A stretch of 64,000 bases of DNA from positions 434,001 through 498,000 of the forward strand of contig NZ_CANOOQ010000001.1 of NCBI RefSeq assembly GCF_947568225.1, in the 5' to 3' direction. Origin of the DNA: Faecalispora anaeroviscerum (GTDB lineage Bacteria; Bacillota; Clostridia; Oscillospirales; Acutalibacteraceae). How positions within the stretch are numbered: the first letter of the stretch is position 1; each line of letters starts with the position of its first letter. The position numbers and the translations under genes were made by a program. Positions 57,898 to 64,000 of this stretch are shown here, one piece after another. The notes under the pieces are model-generated. The model worked only from the letters and a program-made list of their open reading frames with translations, had not been told where the DNA came from and did not search any database.

Positions 57898-58788
57898 TTA
57901 TAAAAATGATTCTACCGTTGTGTTTTTTTGCAGGGCGGAGTCTAAGTCGCTTAACAATTTTTGCACGTATTCGTTTTTCTGGTTTTTTGGCACCACATAA
58001 TAAATAATTCTGTCGGAGGGGGCATCGAGCAATTGATGCAGGGTTATTTGTTCGTTCTGCGTCAGCTTGTCGGCTACGCTTGCAGGCACCACTGCCCATG
58101 TGTTTTTTTCGTTTAATAAGTCTTCCAGTAAAGACATTTGATCCAGAATTACTTTGGAGACTGCGTTTGCGCCGAACCAGTAATCGTGCCATAAATCATA
58201 CTCCGGGTTCCAAGGCAGGCGAATTTCCTGATTTACGTTTAAGGTGGACGGATGAACCTCACTCCATAAACCGGGGACTTCGTTGGATATGAGCAGCATC
58301 TTTTCGCGGAAAGCCGGAACGGTTTCCACCGCTCGTGAAAATTGAGTATCTGAAATAAAGGCCATATCGGTCTGCCTGTTTTCAATATATTCATACGCTT
58401 CTCTGGAGTGATGATTGTGGAATACCAGACGGCAGTCGGGGTTGTTTTTCATAAAGCGAAGAAAAACGGGAGGAAGAATATACGTGCTGACACTGCCTAC
58501 CGAAGAGATGTGAAATATTTTACTGCTGTCAAACTGCGCCAGCTCTTTTGCCTCGGACCATACGGCCAGCATCTTTTCGGCAACCGTAACAAACGCCTTG
58601 CCGCGCAGGGTCAGCTCAACGGATCGCATTCCCTTTTTTCGTTCCATCAGACTGTACCCCAGTTCCGCCTCCAAAGCATGAATACGCCTGCTGAGTGCCG
58701 GCTGTGTTACATAGAGCTGCTGGGCAGCAGCGGTAATGCTCCCTGCTTTGACTACCATGAGAAATGCCTGGATTTCTAATTCTGTCAT
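57898..58788 (-). CDS. LysR-family transcriptional regulator
   Basis: A 296-residue regulator. The N-terminal helix-turn-helix is classical: FLMVVKAGSITAAAQQLYVT and QPALSRRIHALEAELGYSLM. The substrate-binding domain spans about 90-290 (LVFHNHHSREAYEYIENRQT). It is divergent from the MATE gene and likely controls it. A 12-bp-arm dyad in the 122-bp gap is a candidate binding site. Confidence 0.88.
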   Translation of the reverse strand: MTELEIQAFLMVVKAGSITAAAQQLYVTQPALSRRIHALEAELGYSLMERKKGMRSVELTLRGKAFVTVAEKMLAVWSEAKELAQFDSSKIFHISSVGSVSTYILPPVFLRFMKNNPDCRLVFHNHHSREAYEYIENRQTDMAFISDTQFSRAVETVPAFREKMLLISNEVPGLWSEVHPSTLNVNQEIRLPWNPEYDLWHDYWFGANAVSKVILDQMSLLEDLLNEKNTWAVVPASVADKLTQNEQITLHQLLDAPSDRIIYYVVPKNQKNEYVQKLLSDLDSALQKNTTVESFL

Positions 58789-58799
58789 TTAATCGCCCC

Positions 58800-58827
58800 T
58801 AAAATATAACTATTAAGTTATATTTTA
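58800..58827. promoter_or_regulatory. Dyad in the LysR/MATE intergenic region
   Basis: TAAAATATAACT (58800-58811), ATTA, AGTTATATTTTA (58816-58827): perfect 12-bp arms. It begins 12 bp upstream of the LysR start and fits a LysR-type or other dimeric regulator site. Confidence 0.65.
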
Positions 58828-58910
58828 GCAGTAAAACAAGCATTTTTCAAATGTGTTTACCTGTGATACCCTTACCGTAAAGGCATTTTGAAATTTGCGG
58901 AGGGGTCATA

Positions 58911-60263
58911 ATGACACACAGCATGGACTTAACTAGGGGAGACATCAAAAAAGAATTGGTTGCGATCACGATCCCGCTGATTGTGGGCAATATATTGCAG
59001 CAGTTTTATAATACGATTGATGCAATTGTGATCGGCCGGTATGTGGGTAACATCGCCTTCGCGGCAATCGGGGTAGCCGGAACTGTTATGAACCTGTTTA
59101 TTTTTGTACTAAGCGGCTTTTGCGCAGGGATTTCAGTTATTTTGGGTCAGCTGTTTGGGAAAGAAGATATGAAAACCTTTCGCACCGAATTTTTTCTTTC
59201 TGCTGTTTTTGGCGTGGGTTTTACCGTGCTGATCAGCATATGCGGCATCGTGTTTGCAAAGCCCCTGCTGCTTCTCATTCAAACTCCTTCCAAAGTTGCC
59301 GAGTACAGCTATCAATACCTGGTGGTTATTTTTGCGGGTCTGTTTGCAAGCTATTTATATAATCTGTGTTCGGCCGTTCTGAGATCGGTGGGAAATACCA
59401 GAGCGGCCCTTGTCATTCTCGCAGTTTCTATTGTGGTCAATTTGGCTTTGGCCTTGCTGTTTGTGGGCCAACTGCATACCGGCGTGGTCGGAGCAGCGCT
59501 GGCCACTGTGATTTCGCAGTTGATTTCTGTCGTTCTCAGCTTTCTCTATATTCGCTTTGAGCTTCCCGATCTCATGTTCCGGCGCGCCGACATGAAGTAT
59601 GATGAGCAGCTCATGAAAAAAACAGTCAATTTTGGTTCGGCGTCCGCATTTCATCAGTCCAGCCTTTATATTGGCAAGCTGCTGGTACAGGGCGCGGTCA
59701 ATTCGATGGGAATTGATATGATTTCGGCCTATACGGCGACCACCAGAATCGAAGGCTTCATCAACTCGTTTGGGGACAGCGGTGCGGCGGCCATTTCCAT
59801 ATTGATCGCTCAAAACAAAGGTGCGGGGGAGGAAAAGAGAGTGCAGGAGGGAGCGCGCGTTTCGCTGTTTATGATGGTCATTCTTGGCGTTGTGCTGTCG
59901 CTTCTGATGGCCGGGACAGCCGGCACTACCGTTGGTTGGATGCTTGGGAGCGCGGAAGGCAAGGCGTTTGAGTACGCAGTGCAGTATATGCAGGTTATTT
60001 CTGTTTTCTATACGCTTTGCTATATCGGGAATACCTTTGTCGGGTATTACCGTGGTGTAGGGATGATCTATGTCCCTGTGATCGGCACAACCCTCCATAT
60101 TTCCCTGCGCGTGGTGCTTTCTTATTTATTCGTGCAGAAGCTGGGTTTGTCGGCGGTAGCCTATGCCACCGGGATCGGCTGGATGGTAGTTACAGCCTAC
60201 CAGACGTTGGTTTATGTTACAGTGGTGAAAAGAACCCGTTTGAAAACAATGGCTGAAGAGTAG
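58911..60263 (+). CDS. MATE-family multidrug efflux transporter
   Basis: A 450-residue transporter with about twelve membrane helices. The N-terminus MTHSMDLTRGDIKKELVAIT and PLIVGNILQQFYNTIDAIVI match the MATE family, which exports cationic drugs or metabolites by H+ or Na+ antiport. GGAGGGG stands before the ATG. Divergent from the LysR gene, which probably regulates it. Confidence 0.9.
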   Translation: MTHSMDLTRGDIKKELVAITIPLIVGNILQQFYNTIDAIVIGRYVGNIAFAAIGVAGTVMNLFIFVLSGFCAGISVILGQLFGKEDMKTFRTEFFLSAVFGVGFTVLISICGIVFAKPLLLLIQTPSKVAEYSYQYLVVIFAGLFASYLYNLCSAVLRSVGNTRAALVILAVSIVVNLALALLFVGQLHTGVVGAALATVISQLISVVLSFLYIRFELPDLMFRRADMKYDEQLMKKTVNFGSASAFHQSSLYIGKLLVQGAVNSMGIDMISAYTATTRIEGFINSFGDSGAAAISILIAQNKGAGEEKRVQEGARVSLFMMVILGVVLSLLMAGTAGTTVGWMLGSAEGKAFEYAVQYMQVISVFYTLCYIGNTFVGYYRGVGMIYVPVIGTTLHISLRVVLSYLFVQKLGLSAVAYATGIGWMVVTAYQTLVYVTVVKRTRLKTMAEE

Positions 60264-60360
60264 AAAAGCCCGGATTTTTGCTTTCTGTGCAGTAGTCATC
60301 CGGGGTTGGCATGTATTGCAGATCAGCGGAAAGAAGAACTTTGTCTTAAAAAAGGACATC

Positions 60361-60388
60361 TTGAATTTTTTTCAAACTTTGGTATAAT
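60361..60388 (+). promoter_or_regulatory. Promoter of mgsA
   Basis: TTGAAT (60361-60366), 16 bp, TATAAT (60383-60388), about 100 bp before mgsA. Confidence 0.65.
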
Positions 60389-60490
60389 AAAACTTAGTTT
60401 CGCCATGCTTTAACAGGCACACATACACACACTGAGATACGTTTCTCTTTCACGGTCCGGTCAAAAGCATCCACCGAAACAGAAAGACAG

Positions 60491-60985
60491 GTGAAGAGTG
60501 TGAATGAAGAATTTATTACTTTTACCATCGGTAAGCAGAAAACCATCGCGCTGATTGCCCACGACGGCAAAAAACGGGAGATGATCGACTGGTGCGCCGA
60601 AAATCAGGAAATCCTGAAAGGCCATTTTTTATGCGGAACCGGAACCACAGCAAAGCTGGTTGCCGAAAAGACAGGTCTGCCGGTAAAAGGGTATAACAGC
60701 GGCCCGCTGGGTGGCGATCAGCAGATCGGCGCTAAGATTGTAGAAGGCAGCGTCAATTTTGTTGTCTTTTTTTCTGATCCGCTGGAAGCGCAGCCCCACG
60801 ACCCAGATGTAAAGGCCCTGCTGCGAATCGCACAGGTCTACGATATCCCGATTGCAAACAATCGCGCCACCGCCGATTTTTTGATTCGTTCCGAATATAT
60901 GAATCAGGATTATCAGCATAAGGTGATCAATTTCAAACAGTCGGTGATTGATCGAGTCAATGATCAAAATTTGCTTCAAAAATAA
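60491..60985 (+). CDS. mgsA: Methylglyoxal synthase
   Basis: A 164-residue enzyme that turns dihydroxyacetone phosphate into methylglyoxal and phosphate. The core motifs are intact: TIALIAHDGKK, HFLCGTGTTAKL, NSGPLGGDQQIGA with the catalytic Asp, and AQPHDPDVKALLRIA. About 12 extra residues precede the usual start. The annotated start is GTG 60491; GTG 60500 is also possible. It is followed by an HPr-like gene, 18 bp downstream. Confidence 0.92.
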   Translation: MKSVNEEFITFTIGKQKTIALIAHDGKKREMIDWCAENQEILKGHFLCGTGTTAKLVAEKTGLPVKGYNSGPLGGDQQIGAKIVEGSVNFVVFFSDPLEAQPHDPDVKALLRIAQVYDIPIANNRATADFLIRSEYMNQDYQHKVINFKQSVIDRVNDQNLLQK

Positions 60986-61002
60986 GCACGCAGGGGGAAC
61001 AA

Positions 61003-61239
61003 ATGATGCTTACAACAAAAATCCTGATTAATAGTGTGGAAAAGGTGAAACAATTTTCATCCATTGTTTCTAAACAGAATGTGGAATGTGAAATTGTAGA
61101 AGGCATTTATATTATCGACGCAAAATCCATTATGGGTATTTTCAGCATTGATCTATCCGCACCCGTAGAGCTTCGGATTCACTCCGACGACAAGGCAATT
61201 CTAGATTCTCTGACAGATTTTATCGCACAGGAAGCCTGA
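61003..61239 (+). CDS. HPr-like protein without the active-site histidine
   Basis: A 78-residue protein with the HPr fold pattern: VEKVKQFSSIVSKQNVECEI and YIIDAKSIMGIFSIDLSAPV, whose KSIMGIFSL-like segment is the regulatory-serine region. The GxHARPA active-site loop with the phosphorylatable His is missing. It is thus probably a regulator rather than a sugar-transport phosphocarrier. GGGGGAA precedes the ATG. It shares the transcript with mgsA and ends with a strong terminator. Confidence 0.75.
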   Translation: MMLTTKILINSVEKVKQFSSIVSKQNVECEIVEGIYIIDAKSIMGIFSIDLSAPVELRIHSDDKAILDSLTDFIAQEA

Positions 61240-61252
61240 CGTAAACCACCTG

Positions 61253-61283
61253 GGTACGGCTGAAACCAGCCGTACCTTTTTTT
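61253..61283 (+). terminator. Terminator of mgsA and the HPr-like gene
   Basis: GGTACGGCTG, AAAC, CAGCCGTACC, then TTTTTTT. Confidence 0.95.
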
Positions 61284-61341
61284 GTGCGATTTTTGCGGGA
61301 TTTACAGGTGTTTTTCTGAGGACGGCGAAGGGCTTTTTTTG

Positions 61342-61370
61342 TTGACAGCAGGGGCAGAATCGCCTATGAT
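61342..61370 (+). promoter_or_regulatory. Promoter of murE-murF
   Basis: TTGACA (61342-61347), 17 bp, TATGAT (61365-61370). A leader of about 155 nt precedes the murE ATG. Confidence 0.75.
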
Positions 61371-61533
61371 GGATACATGTTCCGAATTTTGGAAAGCGGC
61401 AAATAATTTGGTTGTCCGCGTAATATTAGCACAAGGGAATCAATACTAATACAACAGGGCAAGTGCGCTGTTTTTGATGAAGTGCGTCCGGAGCGTCGGT
61501 GCTTTTGAAAAGGTAAAATCAGGGGGTTGTATC

Positions 61534-62997
61534 ATGCGTTTAATTGATTTGCTGCAGGGTATGCAGTATTCCGCTGCCGGTAACCTACAGGTTTCGGTGG
61601 AAGATTTAATTTATGATTCCAGAAAGATCAAATCGGGCTGCGCGTTTGTGTGCCTGCGGGGCGCTCACGCAGACGGCCATCAGTATGCGGAGCAAGCCGC
61701 TAACAGCGGCGCCTGCGCAATTATTGCAGATCATGCGCTGGAGCTTACGGCAGAGGTTCCGGTCGTTGTTGTGCCGGATACACGTCTGGCCCTGGCAGTA
61801 ATGTCGGCGGCGCTCTTCGGTCACCCCGCAGAGCGGATGAAAACCGTTGGGGTGACCGGCACCAAGGGAAAAACCACAACCACCTATATGATTCGTGCAA
61901 TTCTGGAGCAGGCGGGTATCAAGGCGGGGCTGATCGGCACCATTGGTGCGGTGATCGGTGACCGGGTGATCCCCACAGACAACACGACTCCGGAATCCTA
62001 TGAGATTCAGTCCTTTCTCAAGCAAATGGCGGACGAAGGTTGCCAGTGCGTTGTGATGGAGGCCTCCTCCATCGGCCTGAAGGCCAACCGTACCGCAGGT
62101 TTTACCTTTGATATTGGCCTGTTCACGAACTTTTCTCCCGACCATATCGGCGGTGATGAGCACGCTTCTTTGGAGGAGTACATGGAGTGCAAAAGCATGC
62201 TCTTCCGCCAGTGCCGTGTTGGGATCGCAAATATGGATGACGAAAACTGGCAGGGTGTGCTGAAAGGCCGCACCTGCGAACTGGAAACCTACGGCTTTTC
62301 TCCCGAAGCGCAGCTCCGGGCAGAAAACGAGGGCCTTGTGTCCCGCCCCGGCTATTTGGGTGCGCGGTTCGATCTGCGCGGTTTAATGAATTTCCCCGTA
62401 TCGGTGGATATTCCCGGAAAATTCAGTGCCTATAACGCTCTGGCCGCGATTGCGGTGTGCCGTCATTTTAATGTAACCGAGGAGCAGATTCAGCGGGGCC
62501 TGAGCACTGTGAAGGTAAAAGGCCGCGTAGAGCCGGTGACGGTACCCGGCGAATATACACTCTTGATCGATTACGCGCATAATGCCGTCAGTATGGAGAA
62601 CATTCTCGAAACCCTGCGCGAATACCAGCCGCAGCGTTTGGTGTGCCTGTTCGGCGCGGGAGGAAACCGCGCAAAATCCAGACGGTACGAGATGGGTGAG
62701 GTTTGCGGCCGTTTGGCCGATCTTTCCGTCATCACTGCGGATAATTCCCGGTTTGAGGATGTGATGGACATCATTGCCGATATTAAAATCGGCATGGCCA
62801 AAACCGACGGAAAGTATGTGGTGATTCCCGATCGGCGCGAGGCGATCCGTTATTGCCTCACGAACGCACAAAAGGGAGATGTGATTGTGCTGGCGGGCAA
62901 AGGACATGAAGATTATCAGGAAATCCGCGGCGTCAAGCACCCGTTCGATGAACGAGTTGTAGTTGCGGAGCTGCTGAAAGAAATAGAGAAAGCGTGA
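61534..62997 (+). CDS. murE: MurE-type UDP-MurNAc-tripeptide ligase, divergent form
   Basis: A 487-residue Mur ligase. P-loop VTGTKGKTTTTYMIRAILEQ, TTPESYEIQSFLKQM and the C-terminal NAGKGHEDYQEI-like end (VLAGKGHEDYQEIRG) place it in MurE. Several active-site motifs differ from classic MurE: MEASSIGL instead of MExSSHAL, FSPDHIGGDEHAS instead of TRDHLDYHGT, and DNSR instead of DNPR, the motif that reads the third amino acid. It may be a second, specialised MurE. The ATG at 61534 follows CAGGGGG. MurF follows at once. Confidence 0.8.
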   Translation: MRLIDLLQGMQYSAAGNLQVSVEDLIYDSRKIKSGCAFVCLRGAHADGHQYAEQAANSGACAIIADHALELTAEVPVVVVPDTRLALAVMSAALFGHPAERMKTVGVTGTKGKTTTTYMIRAILEQAGIKAGLIGTIGAVIGDRVIPTDNTTPESYEIQSFLKQMADEGCQCVVMEASSIGLKANRTAGFTFDIGLFTNFSPDHIGGDEHASLEEYMECKSMLFRQCRVGIANMDDENWQGVLKGRTCELETYGFSPEAQLRAENEGLVSRPGYLGARFDLRGLMNFPVSVDIPGKFSAYNALAAIAVCRHFNVTEEQIQRGLSTVKVKGRVEPVTVPGEYTLLIDYAHNAVSMENILETLREYQPQRLVCLFGAGGNRAKSRRYEMGEVCGRLADLSVITADNSRFEDVMDIIADIKIGMAKTDGKYVVIPDRREAIRYCLTNAQKGDVIVLAGKGHEDYQEIRGVKHPFDERVVVAELLKEIEKA

Positions 62998-63005
62998 GTG
63001 GAATC

Positions 63006-64000
63006 ATGAAAATGCTGGCCAGAGAGATCGCTCAGGCGTGCGGCGGCAGAATCCTCCGGGGCGACCCGGAGCGGGAAGTGACCTTTGTAACGACAGACAG
63101 CCGAGCGGTTGGGCCGGGTGCCCTGTTCGTGCCAATTGTTGGCGAGCGGGTGGACGCGCACCGCTTTCTTCCAGGCGCGGTAAAGGACGGAGCGGCGGCT
63201 GTTCTAACTCAGCAGCCGGAGGCCGGGTGTCCCGAAGGCATCTGTGCATGGATTGCTGTGGAAGATACCCGAACCGCATTGCAGCAGATTGCGGGGGCGT
63301 ACCGTGCTCGCTTTTCGATTCCGGTGGTTGGTGTTACCGGCAGTGTGGGGAAGACCACAACAAAAGAAATGCTTGCGCTTGCGCTTTCAGCAGAACGGAA
63401 CGTGATGAAAACCGAGGGGAATTTCAACAGCCAGCTTGGTGTGCCGCTCACGGTGTTCCGCTTGCTGCCGGAGCACGAGGCCGCGGTGATCGAGATGGGA
63501 ATGAGTCAGTTCGGCGAAATGGCCCGCCTGGCGCAGGTGGTAAAGCCGACCTGCGCGGTTATGACAAATATTGGAATTTCTCATATTGAAAACCTGAATA
63601 CACAGGAGAATATCCGTGCGGAAAAGCTACATATTACAGATGCATTTACCACGGATTCGGTTCTGTTCCTCAATGGAGATGACCCGCTGCTCGCGCAGCT
63701 GCGCGGAACGCTGCCCTTCCGGATTATTACTTTCGGTATGCAGCCGTGGTGTGAGGTACACGCCGAGCAGACTGTTTCTTTCGGCGGTACAACCAAGTTT
63801 ATAGCTGTGTCGGATGAGTTCCGGATTCCGGTGACCTTGCCGGTTCCCGGTGGGCATAACGTATTAAATGCACTGGCCGCTCTGGCAGTGTCGCAGTATT
63901 TGGGTGTTTCCCCGCAGCGTGCGGCGGAGCGGCTGCAAACCTACTCCCCCCCGGCCATGCGCCAGCAGCTTCACAAGGTTGGCGGCATTACAATTATTGA
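63006..64000 (+). CDS. murF: MurF UDP-MurNAc-tripeptide-D-Ala-D-Ala ligase, partial
   Basis: The first 331 residues of the enzyme that adds D-Ala-D-Ala to the cell-wall precursor; the gene runs off the right edge. The P-loop VVGVTGSVGKTTTKEMLALA, KTEGNFNSQLGVPLTVF and EAAVIEMGMSQFGEM and NIGISHIENL are typical of MurF. The ATG at 63006 lies eight bases after the murE stop, so the two are an operon. Confidence 0.93.
   Translation, partial: MKMLAREIAQACGGRILRGDPEREVTFVTTDSRAVGPGALFVPIVGERVDAHRFLPGAVKDGAAAVLTQQPEAGCPEGICAWIAVEDTRTALQQIAGAYRARFSIPVVGVTGSVGKTTTKEMLALALSAERNVMKTEGNFNSQLGVPLTVFRLLPEHEAAVIEMGMSQFGEMARLAQVVKPTCAVMTNIGISHIENLNTQENIRAEKLHITDAFTTDSVLFLNGDDPLLAQLRGTLPFRIITFGMQPWCEVHAEQTVSFGGTTKFIAVSDEFRIPVTLPVPGGHNVLNALAALAVSQYLGVSPQRAAERLQTYSPPAMRQQLHKVGGITII

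Overview
The window looks like part of a chromosome of an anaerobic Clostridia (Firmicutes), probably near the Ruminococcaceae/Oscillospiraceae. The signs are a SigI/RsgI pair, a K+-dependent membrane pyrophosphatase, strong AGGAGG-type ribosome sites, TTGACA/TATAAT promoters and many AT-rich hairpin terminators. This is a judgement from gene content; no database was searched.

Positions 1 to about 24590 are the right-hand part of an integrative element. It ends in a displaced 3' half of the initiator tRNA-fMet gene (24545-24590), still followed by that gene's terminator. Nearly all its genes point left. From right to left they are: a ParA/ParB module with small helper genes, an AbrB-type regulator, coiled-coil and Ser-rich surface proteins, a secreted protein, a 2.8 kb cargo island with an XRE regulator, a full Tad/Flp-type pilus operon, a 1149-residue Ig-repeat surface protein, a degenerate second TadA-like ATPase, SSB, an ArdC/metallopeptidase protein and a P-loop protein that runs off the left edge. 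The pilus operon encodes pilin, prepilin peptidase, CpaB, TadZ, TadA, TadB, TadC and pseudopilins. A 23-bp palindrome recurs upstream of three of the element's operons.

Positions 24600-26600 are a decayed border zone with a nonsense-mutated Cse60-like gene, followed by a membrane diguanylate cyclase. A visibly GC-richer three-gene block (26715-33911, minus strand) encodes an FMN reductase-like protein, a Rossmann dehydrogenase-like protein and a giant fusion (HD, helical repeats, nucleotidyltransferase, GNAT-like, PRTase-like).

Positions 34400-49140 hold housekeeping and accessory genes: sigI-rsgI, a methyltransferase, a flavin-type oxidase, an RsmH-family methyltransferase, hppA behind a promoter and attenuator, a cold-shock protein, a DEAD-box helicase, an esterase/acyltransferase/DUF6320 operon, and arsR-arsD-arsA without a permease gene.

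Positions 49694-51126 are the most striking stretch. A tyrosine recombinase gene is enclosed by 16-bp perfect inverted repeats, together with a consensus sigma-A promoter that now points out to the left, towards a large hairpin. If the segment flipped, that promoter would point right, into the mcp-cheW-HD-GYP genes. This has the architecture of a phase-variable switch for chemosensory and signalling genes.

The right end carries a second chemoreceptor, an AEC transporter, a LysR/MATE divergent pair, mgsA with an HPr-like gene, and a divergent MurE followed by a truncated MurF.
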